DNA of 5,264 bases from Arenimonas sp. (GTDB lineage: Bacteria; Pseudomonadota; Gammaproteobacteria; Xanthomonadales; Xanthomonadaceae): the NCBI GenBank assembly GCA_003497545.1, contig DNNT01000087.1:3083-8346 (forward strand). Reading direction: 5' to 3'. Below the pieces are notes generated by a model, which worked only from the letters and a program-made list of their open reading frames with translations, was not told the origin of the DNA and did not search any database. The position numbers and the translations under genes are program-made. Each line of letters opens with the position of its first letter. The first letter of the stretch is position 1. Of this stretch, positions 1 to 5,137 are shown one piece after another.

Positions 1-333
1 CCCGACACGGCCTTCGGCCTGCGCCTGGCCGGCAGCCTGGTGTGGACCGGCGATACCCGCCCCATCCCGGAAATGCTGGCCCTGCACGCCGGCGCCGGCG
101 AAGTGGTGGCGCACGACTGCGCGCTGCAGGGCAACCCATCGCACAGCGGGCTCGACGACCTGGAACGCGAATACCCGCGCGAACTGCTCTCGCGCTGCAT
201 CTTCTACCACTACGCCTCGCTGGCCGACGCCGCGGCGATGCGCACGCGTGGTTATGCCGTCGCGAGCCCCGGCGAAGTGCTGGCCCTGCGCGCGCCGAAC
301 CCGCCGCCGGGCCATCCCGGGAGCGCCGCGTGA
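1..333 (+). CDS. MBL-fold metallo-hydrolase, C-terminal part (5' truncated)
   Basis: The reading frame is open from the first base and gives the last 110 residues of a protein whose start lies outside the window. Visible motifs are WTGDTRP (residues 15-21 of the fragment), AHDCAL (37-42), PSHSGLDD (46-53) and FYHYAS (68-73). An Asp in a GDT motif followed by spaced His residues (H48, H70) matches the C-terminal metal-binding half of metallo-beta-lactamase-fold hydrolases of the RNase Z / cyclic-nucleotide phosphodiesterase-like branch. The N-terminal HxHxDH motif would be upstream and cannot be checked. The substrate is unknown. The stop codon overlaps the moaA start by 4 bp (GTGA), so it is probably the preceding cistron of the moa operon. 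The Pro-rich tail (residues 99-107) looks like a non-catalytic extension. I am fairly confident of the fold and not of any specific activity. Confidence 0.72.
   Translation, partial: PDTAFGLRLAGSLVWTGDTRPIPEMLALHAGAGEVVAHDCALQGNPSHSGLDDLEREYPRELLSRCIFYHYASLADAAAMRTRGYAVASPGEVLALRAPNPPPGHPGSAA
319..323 (+). promoter_or_regulatory. Ribosome binding site of moaA (GGGAG)
   Basis: GGGAG lies 6 nt upstream of the GTG at 330, inside the end of the hydrolase gene. It supports GTG 330 as the moaA start over earlier in-frame codons, which would add about 96 residues of Arg/Ala-rich sequence with no resemblance to MoaA. Confidence 0.6.
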
Positions 334-1337
334 ACGCCGACGCACCGCGCGACCGCCACGGCCGCCCGCTGCGCGACCTGCGCCTGTCGCTGGTGGAAAC
401 CTGCAACTTCCGCTGTCCCTACTGCATGCCGGCCGACGCCACGCCGGAGAACGAGGTGCTCGACCGCGCCTCGCGCCTGGACTTCGACGAGATCGAAGTG
501 GCGGTGCGCGCCTTCGCCCGCGTCGGCGTGAGCAAGCTGCGCCTGACCGGCGGCGAGCCGCTGTTGCGCAAGAACCTGCCGGAGCTGGTGGCGCGGCTGG
601 TGAAGGTGCCGGGCATCGAGGACATCGCGCTCACCACCAACGGTTCGCTGCTGGCCGGGCAGGCGCGCGCACTGCGCGAGGCCGGGCTGCGCCGGCTCAC
701 GGTCAGCCTTGATGCGCTCGACCCGGCGCTGTTCCGCCAGCTTTCGGGCGGGCGCGGCAACGTCGACGACGTGCTCGCCGGCATCGCCGCGGCCGAAGCG
801 GCGGGCTTCAGCAGCATCAAGTTCAATTGCGTCGTGCAGCGCGGCGTCAACGAGGCCGAGGCGCTGCGGCTGGTCGGCCATTTCCGCGGTACGGGCCACG
901 TGCTGCGCTTCATCGAATTCATGGACGTGGGCAACTGCAACGGCTGGCGGCGCGACAAGGTCGTGCCCTCGGCCGAGCTGCGCGACCTGATTTCCGCGCA
1001 GTGGCCGCTGCGGCCGCTGTCGCCCACCTACCGCGGCGAAGTGGCCTCGCGCCATGCCTTCGTGGACGGGCAGGGCGAGGTCGGTTTCGTCAGCTCGGTC
1101 AGCGAACCCTTCTGCGGCGACTGCCACCGCGCCCGGCTTTCCGCCGACGGCCAGCTGTTCACCTGCCTGTTCGCCAACCGCGGCACGCCGCTGCGCGAGG
1201 TCATCGCCCAGGGCGAGGACGCGCTGGCGGCGCGCCTGGGCGAACTGTGGCGCGCCCGCGGCGACCGCTACAGCGAACAGCGCGGCGAAGAAGACCGCAA
1301 GCGCCGCAAGATCGAGATGTTCTACATTGGCGGCTGA
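330..1337 (+). CDS. moaA: GTP 3',8-cyclase MoaA (radical SAM)
   Basis: MoaA catalyses the first step of molybdenum cofactor synthesis, S-adenosylmethionine-dependent cyclisation of GTP to 3',8-cyclo-GTP, in the cytoplasm. The 335-residue product has the usual family length. The N-terminal radical-SAM cluster motif CNFRCPYC gives C25, C29 and C32. The SAM-contacting TGGEP is at 73-77, and TTNG and SLDAL follow as expected for the TIM-barrel core. The second, GTP-binding 4Fe-4S cluster is C262-x2-C265-x13-C279, with the Arg pair R267/R269 in CHRARL. The protein ends in the diagnostic Gly-Gly, which in this family is needed for activity. The start is GTG 330, chosen for its Shine-Dalgarno GGGAG and because homology begins there. 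It overlaps the preceding hydrolase stop by 4 bp, and moaC follows after 1 bp. All key residues are present, so it should be functional. Confidence 0.98.
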   Translation: MNADAPRDRHGRPLRDLRLSLVETCNFRCPYCMPADATPENEVLDRASRLDFDEIEVAVRAFARVGVSKLRLTGGEPLLRKNLPELVARLVKVPGIEDIALTTNGSLLAGQARALREAGLRRLTVSLDALDPALFRQLSGGRGNVDDVLAGIAAAEAAGFSSIKFNCVVQRGVNEAEALRLVGHFRGTGHVLRFIEFMDVGNCNGWRRDKVVPSAELRDLISAQWPLRPLSPTYRGEVASRHAFVDGQGEVGFVSSVSEPFCGDCHRARLSADGQLFTCLFANRGTPLREVIAQGEDALAARLGELWRARGDRYSEQRGEEDRKRRKIEMFYIGG

Positions 1338-1338
1338 C

Positions 1339-1827
1339 ATGAAGAAACCGAAGCTCACCCACCTCGACGCCGCCGGCCGCCCGGCCATGGTCGACGTTTC
1401 CGCCAAACCCGCCACCGCGCGCGAGGCCGTGGCCGAATGCCGCGTGCGTTTCCCGGCCGCCGTTGCCCAGGCCCTGCGCAAGGGCGGCATGAAGACGGCC
1501 AAGGGCGCGGTCATGGACACCGCCATCATCGCCGGTACGATGGCCGTGAAGCGCACGCACGAGCTGATCCCGTTCTGCCACCCGCTGCCCATCGACGGCT
1601 GCCGCTTCGACCTGGCCTGGGCCGGCGACTCCGTGCTGCGCATCGAATGTGCGGTCAAGACCACGCACCGCACCGGTGTGGAAATGGAGGCGCTGGCCGG
1701 CGCCACCATCGCCGCGCTCACCGTTTACGACATGTGCAAGGCGCTGTCGCACGCCATCGTCATCGGCCCGGCGAAACTGGTGGCCAAGCGCGGCGGCAAG
1801 CGCACGGTCGGGACGGCGCGGGCATGA
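1339..1827 (+). CDS. moaC: Cyclic pyranopterin monophosphate synthase MoaC
   Basis: MoaC converts 3',8-cyclo-GTP to cyclic pyranopterin monophosphate, the second step of molybdenum cofactor synthesis; the family works as a hexamer. The 162-residue product starts with the typical [15 protein letters not shown] segment (6-20). It has the [13 protein letters not shown] block (71-83) with catalytic-site H81, then TGVEMEAL with E115, M116 and E117, and YDMCK with D131 and K134, matching the known active-site residues of MoaC proteins with a small numbering offset. Lys55 corresponds to the conserved Lys, but the usual KGD reads KGA here. Start ATG 1339 lies 1 bp after the moaA stop with a weak GGCGG Shine-Dalgarno 5 nt upstream, suggesting coupling to moaA translation. 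The stop overlaps the moaD start (ATGA). Confidence 0.98.
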   Translation: MKKPKLTHLDAAGRPAMVDVSAKPATAREAVAECRVRFPAAVAQALRKGGMKTAKGAVMDTAIIAGTMAVKRTHELIPFCHPLPIDGCRFDLAWAGDSVLRIECAVKTTHRTGVEMEALAGATIAALTVYDMCKALSHAIVIGPAKLVAKRGGKRTVGTARA

Positions 1828-2060
1828 GCGTCACCGTGCTCTATTTCGCCAGCCTGCGCGACGCCGCCGGCGTGGCCAGTGAAACCCTGCCGCTGCCGGC
1901 CTCGCTGACCGCGCTCTACGCCGAACTGCGCGCTCGCCATGGTTTCGCGCTGCCCGCCGAACGCCTGCGCGTGGCGGTGGACGGCGACTTCGCGCCCTGG
2001 GACAGCCCGCTGCGCGACGGCTGCGAGATCGCCTTCATCCCGCCGGTGTCGGGCGGATGA
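1824..2060 (+). CDS. moaD: Molybdopterin synthase small subunit MoaD
   Basis: MoaD is the ubiquitin-like sulfur carrier of molybdopterin synthase. Its C-terminal glycine is adenylated by MoeB and converted to a thiocarboxylate, which donates sulfur to the pterin inside the MoaE active site. The 78-residue product has the family's length, begins with a [11 protein letters not shown] beta-strand (3-13) and ends IPPVSGG, with the essential Gly77-Gly78 exposed at the terminus. VAVDGDF (50-56) and the acidic C-terminal half are typical of the beta-grasp fold. The gene overlaps both moaC and moaE by 4 bp (ATGA each), so the two synthase subunits are translationally coupled, which fits an equimolar heterotetramer. 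The activating enzyme MoeB must be encoded elsewhere. Confidence 0.97.
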   Translation: MSVTVLYFASLRDAAGVASETLPLPASLTALYAELRARHGFALPAERLRVAVDGDFAPWDSPLRDGCEIAFIPPVSGG

Positions 2061-2473
2061 AGCGTTTCGGTATCAGCGAGGTGGCTTTCGACATCGCGCC
2101 GCTGCGCCAGCGGCTGCTGTCGTCGCGCGCCGGTGCCTATGCCAGCTTCGAGGGCTGGGTGCGCGACCACCACGAGGGCCGGGCGGTGGAAGGCCTGCAC
2201 TACGAAGCCTATGCGGCGCTGGCCGAAACCGAGGGCGAACGCATCGTGCAGGAGGCCCTGCAGCGTTTCGAGATCGTGGACGCGGCCTGCGTGCACCGCA
2301 CCGGCAGCCTGGCCCTGGGCGAGTTGGCGGTGTGGGTGGGCGTGAGCGCCGGCCACCGCGGCCCGGCCTTCGAAGCCTGCCGCTGGATCATCGACGAAGT
2401 GAAGGCGCGGGTGCCCATCTGGAAGCATGAGCGCTACGTGGGCGGCGAAAACAAATGGCGTCATCCGGATTGA
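2057..2473 (+). CDS. moaE: Molybdopterin synthase catalytic subunit MoaE
   Basis: MoaE is the large subunit of molybdopterin synthase. It binds cyclic pyranopterin monophosphate and, with two MoaD thiocarboxylates, makes the dithiolene of molybdopterin. The 138-residue protein shows the family pattern: an FEGWVRDHHEGR loop (31-42) with R36, HYEAY (48-52), HRTGSLALGE (80-89), the substrate-binding AGHRGPAFEA (98-107) with H100 and R101, and the C-terminal KARVPIWKHE (116-125). K116 and K123 in that last block correspond to the two catalytic lysines known from E. coli MoaE. It is slightly shorter than the E. coli protein because the C-terminal tail is reduced. ATG 2057 overlaps the moaD stop by 4 bp. 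It is the last gene of the operon, followed by a convergent spacer. Confidence 0.97.
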   Translation: MKRFGISEVAFDIAPLRQRLLSSRAGAYASFEGWVRDHHEGRAVEGLHYEAYAALAETEGERIVQEALQRFEIVDAACVHRTGSLALGELAVWVGVSAGHRGPAFEACRWIIDEVKARVPIWKHERYVGGENKWRHPD

Positions 2474-2487
2474 GGCTTAAGAAGCCT
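2473..2487. repeat. Small hairpin at the moaE stop codon
   Basis: AGGCTT (2473-2478) and AAGCCT (2482-2487) form a perfect 6-bp inverted repeat around a 3-nt loop, starting at the last base of the moaE stop. There is no T-run after it, so as an intrinsic terminator it would be weak. It may only protect the 3' end of the transcript, or mean nothing. Confidence 0.4.
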
Positions 2488-2489
2488 GA

Positions 2490-2539
2490 ACACGGATAAG
2501 AGCGGATAAACGCGCGGATAAACACGGATAGAGCGGGAT
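2490..2539. repeat. Phased CGGATA direct repeats downstream of moaE
   Basis: Four exact CGGATA copies start at 2493, 2503, 2515 and 2525, so spacings are 10, 12 and 10 bp, about one helical turn each. A degenerate CGGGAT follows at 2534. There is also a higher-order repeat: ACACGGATA-A-GAGCGG at 2490-2505 recurs as ACACGGATA-GAGCGG at 2522-2536, 32 bp further on. On the - strand the copies read TTATCC. The tract is much richer in A/T than its surroundings. Similar degenerate arrays of this flavour occur between genes in many proteobacteria, to my recollection. No function is evident. Confidence 0.65.
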
Positions 2540-2577
2540 TGGGACTGGGCTGGCCGCGAAATCCCAGGTTGCTCAGC

Positions 2578-2592
2578 CCCCTTGGTAAGGGG
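2578..2592. repeat. Short inverted repeat in the convergent spacer
   Basis: CCCCTT (2578-2583) and AAGGGG (2587-2592) pair perfectly around a 3-nt GGT loop. Either moaE read-through (+ strand) or RNA extending past ffs (- strand) could fold it. No T-run follows on either strand, so a terminator call is not supported. The rest of 2540-2632 holds nothing else I can name beyond weak partial pairings (GGGATT 2535-2540 with AATCCC 2560-2565; GGGCTG 2547-2552 with CAGCCC 2574-2579). Confidence 0.4.
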
Positions 2593-2632
2593 CGTGCCGA
2601 CAGGCGCGGGGGATCGGGAGTGCAGGCCGGGC

Positions 2633-2659
2633 CCCGAGGTTTGCGCCGCAAACCTTGGG
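2633..2659. repeat. Hairpin A of a tandem pair next to ffs
   Basis: Arms 2633-2644 and 2648-2659 form a 12-bp stem around a GCC loop; the inner 8 bp (AGGTTTGC / GCAAACCT) are perfect. The one imperfect pair (G2636 with T2656) is a G-U wobble if transcribed as + strand RNA but a C-A mismatch on the - strand, so the element pairs better in a transcript from the moa side. It abuts hairpin B without a gap. Confidence 0.6.
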
Positions 2660-2688
2660 CCGCCATTTGGGCTGCGCCCAAATGGCGG
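2660..2688. repeat. Hairpin B of a tandem pair, abutting the ffs 3' end
   Basis: CCGCCATTTGGGC (2660-2672) and its exact reverse complement (2676-2688) form a perfect 13-bp stem with a TGC loop, the strongest inverted repeat in the window. It begins where the outer stem of the 4.5S RNA ends on the - strand (overlap of 2 nt at 2687-2688). It could stop or trim the ffs transcript, or terminate moa transcription from the other side, but there is no T-run on either strand as in a classical intrinsic terminator. Confidence 0.65.
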
Positions 2689-2794
2689 TGACCCCGCCGG
2701 CTGGACCCGGCACCCGCATCATCCAATACCGTTGCTGCCTTCCGGCCCTGGCGGGGTTTTCGGACTAGCGTCGCGGGAGGCCGACGGGGCCACC
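2687..2794 (-). ncRNA. ffs: 4.5S RNA, signal recognition particle RNA
   Basis: Read on the - strand this is a bacterial small SRP RNA of about 108 nt (E. coli 4.5S is 114 nt). It binds Ffh through its apical domain and, with FtsY, targets nascent membrane proteins to the translocon. The signature is the conserved GCCGGAAGGCAGCA core with the GGAA tetraloop at 2740-2743. It is followed by GGGTGCCGGG, matching the E. coli segment GTGTGCCGGG. The ends close into the long rod: 5' GGTGGCCCC (2794-2786) pairs with 3' GGGGTCACC (2695-2687) with a single G-U. CCTCCCGCGACGCTAGTC near the 5' side also parallels E. coli. The exact ends are set from this outer stem and may be off by a few bases. It lies 41 bp downstream of a co-oriented tRNA-Ser and probably shares its transcript. 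No protein frame over this stretch is credible. Confidence 0.95.
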
Positions 2795-2805
2795 ATTGAA
2801 GCGAA

Positions 2806-2827
2806 CGGCGCGCCGGAGGGCGCGCCG
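2806..2827. repeat. Perfect hairpin in the tRNA-Ser/ffs linker
   Basis: CGGCGCGCC (2806-2814) and GGCGCGCCG (2819-2827) form a 9-bp all-G/C stem with a 4-nt loop; each arm contains the 8-bp palindrome GGCGCGCC. On the - strand it lies between the tRNA 3' CCA and the ffs 5' end and is followed by TTCGCTTCAAT, which is too poor in T for a clear terminator. It may be an attenuator or a processing spacer. Confidence 0.55.
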
Positions 2828-2835
2828 CTGGAAGA

Positions 2836-2928
2836 TGGCGGAGAGAGAGGGATTCGAACCCTCGATACGGGGTTTAGCCGTATACACACTTTCCAGGCGT
2901 GCTCCTTCAACCACTCGGACATCTCTCC
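2836..2928 (-). tRNA. tRNA-Ser, anticodon GGA
   Basis: The - strand folds as a complete 93-nt class II tRNA. The acceptor stem is GGAGAGA / TCTCTCC, the discriminator is G and CCA is encoded (2838-2836). The D-arm pairs TCC with GGA. The anticodon stem CACGC / GTGTG carries loop CTGGAAA with anticodon GGA at 2894-2892, reading UCC and UCU serine codons. The long variable arm has a 6-bp stem (ATACGG / CCGTAT), as expected for serine tRNA, and the T-arm is GAGGG-TTCGAAT-CCCTC. It is transcribed toward ffs and divergently from dnaX. Nothing suggests an integrated element at its 3' end. Confidence 0.98.
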
Positions 2929-2958
2929 GCAGAGATAACCGCCTGAAACAAGAGCGAA

Positions 2959-2987
2959 ATGATACCCGTCCCCGGGGCCCGCCACAA
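2959..2987 (-). promoter_or_regulatory. Candidate sigma-70 promoter for tRNA-Ser and ffs
   Basis: On the - strand TTGTGG (-35, 2987-2982) and TATCAT (-10, 2964-2959, 5 of 6 to consensus) are separated by exactly 17 bp. Transcription would start near 2952, about 24 nt before the tRNA. The -35 hexamer is only a 3 of 6 match, so the call rests on the -10 and on position. Confidence 0.45.
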
Positions 2988-3003
2988 GCGCGGCGCACGC
3001 GGC

Positions 3004-3032
3004 TTGGCCGGGGGCAGGGGGGTTGGCACAAT
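3004..3032 (+). promoter_or_regulatory. Candidate sigma-70 promoter for dnaX
   Basis: TTGGCC (3004-3009, 4 of 6 to TTGACA) and CACAAT (3027-3032, 4 of 6 to TATAAT) are 17 bp apart. A start near 3039 would give a leader of about 30 nt before the dnaX ATG. This is a weak match in G-rich DNA and is tentative; it is the best pair I can find on the + strand of this divergent region. Confidence 0.3.
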
Positions 3033-3068
3033 GGCCGGGTCGGTCCCGACACGCTGCCGAGCCCCCGA

Positions 3069-4787
3069 ATGTCCTATCTCGTCCTCGCCCGAAAATGGCG
3101 CCCGCGGCGCTTCGCCGAACTGGTGGGGCAGGAGCACGTGGTGCGCGCGCTCAGCAACGCGCTCGAGTCGGGCAAGGTCCACCACGCCTTCCTTTTCACC
3201 GGCACCCGCGGCGTCGGCAAGACCACCATCGCCCGCATCTTCGCCAAGTCGCTCAACTGCGAGCAGGGCACCAGCGCCGAGCCCTGCGGCGTTTGCGCCG
3301 CCTGCGTGGACATCGACGCCGGCCGCTACGTCGACCTGCTCGAGATCGACGCCGCCAGCAACACCGGCGTGGACGACGTGCGCGAACTGATCGACAACGC
3401 CCAGTACATGCCGGCGCGCGGCCGCACCAAGGTCTACCTGATCGACGAAGTGCACATGCTGTCCAAGAGCGCGTTCAACGCGCTCCTTAAAACGCTGGAG
3501 GAACCGCCCGGCCACGTGAAGTTCCTGTTGGCCACCACCGACCCGCAGAAGCTGCCGGTGACGGTGCTCTCGCGCTGCCTGCAGTTCAACCTGCGGCGGC
3601 TGGAGCAGGCGCAGATCGCCGGCCAGATGCAGCGCATCCTGGCCGCCGAGCAGATCCCGGCCGAGGCCGGCGCGATCGACCTGCTGGCGCGCGCCGCCGA
3701 CGGCAGCCTGCGCGACGGCCTGTCGCTGCTCGACCAGGCCATCGCCTACACCGGCGGCCAGCTCGACGAGGCGGCGGTGAACGCCATGCTCGGCACCGTC
3801 GACCGCAGCCAGGTCGGCAGCCTGCTCGAAGCGCTGGCGGCCGGCGACGGCGCCGCGTTGATGGCGCGCGTCGAGTCACTGGCGGCGTTTTCGCCCGACT
3901 TCGGCCACGTGCTCGAAGACCTGGCCGTGGCCCTGCACCGCATCCAGCTGCAGCAACTGGTGCCCGGCGCCGGCGGCGAAGATCTCCCGCCCGCGCTGGC
4001 GGCGGTGGCCGCGGGCCAGTCGCCCGAGCTCGTGCAGCTCTGGTACCAGATGGCCGTCACCGGCCGCCGCGACCTGGGCCTGGCGCCCAGCCCACGCACC
4101 GGTTTCGAAATGGCGCTGCTGCGCATGCTGGCCTTCCGCCCGGCGGGCGAGGGCGGTGGCGCCAGTCCGGGACTGCCCGCCGCGGGCCAGGTGGCCGGCG
4201 GTGCGGTGCCGCGTTCTGCCGCCGCGCCGGCTGCCGCGCCGGCGCGTCCGGTCGACATGCCGACACCGTCCGCGCCGCGCGCCGCCGAACCCTCGCCGCC
4301 TGCCGCGCATTTGCCGGAGCCCTTGCCGGCCGCGCCGCGCCAGCCCGGGCCGCCGCCTGCCGCCGCGCCGCCCCCGGCTGCCGCCACCGGTGTGCTCGCC
4401 AGCGCCGAAGACTGGCTGGCCCTGGTCGCCAACGCCGGCCTGCGGGGCCCGGTGCGCGAACTGGCCGCACACTGCGCGTTCTGCGGCTACACCGACGGCC
4501 TGCTGGCCCTGTCGCTGCCCGACAGCTTCGACCACCTGCGCAGCGAGGCGCTGGTGCGCCAGCTGTCGAACGCGCTCGCCGGCCCGCTCGGCGCCGCGCC
4601 GCAGATCCGCTTCGAATCGGCCAAGTCATCCGGCTCGGAAACACTGCACGCGCGCACCGAGCGCCAGCGCGGCGAACGCCAGGCCGGCGCCGAAGCCAAC
4701 TTCCTTTCCGACCCGGTGGTGAGCCAGCTGGTCAGCCAGGGCGCCACCGTTGTCCCCGATTCCATCCGTCCGCTCGACGACCACTGA
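3069..4787 (+). CDS. dnaX: DNA polymerase III subunit tau (clamp loader, DnaX)
   Basis: DnaX is the ATPase motor of the clamp loader, which opens the beta clamp and links the polymerase cores to DnaB helicase. The 572-residue product starts [15 protein letters not shown] as in its homologues. Walker A GTRGVGKT is at 45-52. The zinc-binding cysteines are C64, C73, C76 and C79, at the same positions as in E. coli. Walker B LIDEVH is at 124-129, the SRC arginine-finger motif at 168-170, and sensor 2 GSLRDG has R215. The clamp-loader collar follows to about 357. A Pro/Ala-rich linker spans about 360-440, and a C-terminal tau domain (about 443-572) should contact polymerase and helicase. It is shorter than the 643-residue E. 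coli tau. No A/T-rich slippery heptamer is visible, so a gamma form is not predicted by the usual mechanism. The Shine-Dalgarno is poor. The 663-codon open frame begins inside the tRNA region; ATG 3069 is the true start by homology. Confidence 0.98.
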   Translation: MSYLVLARKWRPRRFAELVGQEHVVRALSNALESGKVHHAFLFTGTRGVGKTTIARIFAKSLNCEQGTSAEPCGVCAACVDIDAGRYVDLLEIDAASNTGVDDVRELIDNAQYMPARGRTKVYLIDEVHMLSKSAFNALLKTLEEPPGHVKFLLATTDPQKLPVTVLSRCLQFNLRRLEQAQIAGQMQRILAAEQIPAEAGAIDLLARAADGSLRDGLSLLDQAIAYTGGQLDEAAVNAMLGTVDRSQVGSLLEALAAGDGAALMARVESLAAFSPDFGHVLEDLAVALHRIQLQQLVPGAGGEDLPPALAAVAAGQSPELVQLWYQMAVTGRRDLGLAPSPRTGFEMALLRMLAFRPAGEGGGASPGLPAAGQVAGGAVPRSAAAPAAAPARPVDMPTPSAPRAAEPSPPAAHLPEPLPAAPRQPGPPPAAAPPPAAATGVLASAEDWLALVANAGLRGPVRELAAHCAFCGYTDGLLALSLPDSFDHLRSEALVRQLSNALAGPLGAAPQIRFESAKSSGSETLHARTERQRGERQAGAEANFLSDPVVSQLVSQGATVVPDSIRPLDDH

Positions 4788-4790
4788 CAC

Positions 4791-4796
4791 GAAGGA
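4791..4796 (+). promoter_or_regulatory. Ribosome binding site of ybaB (GAAGGA)
   Basis: GAAGGA sits 7 nt before ATG 4804 in the 16-bp gap after dnaX. It is the best Shine-Dalgarno in the window and fixes the ybaB start over the in-frame upstream ATG at 4750, which lies inside dnaX. It fits high expression of a nucleoid protein independent of dnaX translation. Confidence 0.75.
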
Positions 4797-4803
4797 AAAC
4801 ACC

Positions 4804-5130
4804 ATGCGAGGCAACATCGCCCAACTCATGCAGCAGGCCCAGCGCATGCAGGACAACCTCAAGAAGGCCCAGGAAGAACTGGCCAACGTCGAGGTGCAGG
4901 GCCAGTCCGGCGGCGGTATGGTCAAGGTCACCCTGACCGGCAAGATGGAATGCCGCAGCGTGCGCATCGACCCCTCGGTGCTGGCCGACCAGGAAATGCT
5001 GGAAGACCTCGTCGCCGCGGCCTTCAACGATGCCGTGAACAAGGCCAACGAGGAAAGCCAGAAGCGTATGTCCGCCGCCACCGCCGGCATGCCGATCCCG
5101 CCGGGCATGAAGATCCCCGGCCTGTTCTGA
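4804..5130 (+). CDS. ybaB: YbaB/EbfC family nucleoid-associated protein
   Basis: This family forms small tweezer-shaped homodimers that bind DNA and coat the nucleoid; in Borrelia (EbfC) it also acts as a regulator. The 108-residue product has the family length and order. The N-terminal helix is rich in Gln, Met and Lys ([16 protein letters not shown], 1-16) and likely coiled. Then come [18 protein letters not shown] (29-46), the conserved SVRIDPSVL (52-60), and [16 protein letters not shown] (66-81). The Met/Pro-rich tail [12 protein letters not shown] (97-108) is typical of gammaproteobacterial members. It lies between dnaX and recR, as in E. coli and many other bacteria, and may be co-transcribed with both. 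It is complete with no oddity seen. How it relates to RecR-mediated repair is unresolved in the family. Confidence 0.97.
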   Translation: MRGNIAQLMQQAQRMQDNLKKAQEELANVEVQGQSGGGMVKVTLTGKMECRSVRIDPSVLADQEMLEDLVAAAFNDAVNKANEESQKRMSAATAGMPIPPGMKIPGLF

Positions 5131-5137
5131 GCCGTCC

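Noticed and set aside
42..329. N-terminal extension of moaA in the same frame
   Set aside because: The extra residues are Arg/Ala/Pro-rich, overlap the hydrolase in another frame, and have no MoaA similarity; GTG 330 has a good Shine-Dalgarno.
252..1721. Long - strand open frame (489 codons) opposite moaA and moaC
   Set aside because: Low-complexity Ala/Arg/His-rich translation with no family motif, and it lies exactly opposite two certain genes. High GC makes antisense frames open by chance.
2741..2760. GC-rich stretch followed by TTTT, resembling a + strand intrinsic terminator
   Set aside because: It lies inside the 4.5S RNA gene and is explained by the conserved SRP core; there is no suitable stem directly before the four Ts.
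2836..2928. tRNA-Ser as an integration site for a mobile element
   Set aside because: No integrase, direct repeat of the tRNA 3' end, or foreign composition is present; housekeeping genes flank it on both sides.
3024..3039. TTGGCAC resembling the -24 element of a sigma-54 promoter upstream of dnaX
   Set aside because: The required TTGC at the -12 position is missing (CCGG is there), and a housekeeping gene is not an expected target.
3039..3050. GTCGG-TC-CCGAC inverted repeat in the dnaX leader
   Set aside because: Only 4 bp with a usable 4-nt loop, which is expected by chance in DNA this rich in G and C.
2388..3052. Several open frames on both strands across the spacer and RNA genes
   Set aside because: They run through the 4.5S RNA, tRNA-Ser and hairpins, and their translations show no protein pattern. 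The + strand frame entering dnaX reads through the tRNA.
3483..3495. CTTAAAAC as a possible frameshift site in dnaX
   Set aside because: It encodes the conserved Leu-Lys-Thr of the ATPase domain, is not in the X-XXY-YYZ phase, and is far upstream of where gamma would end.
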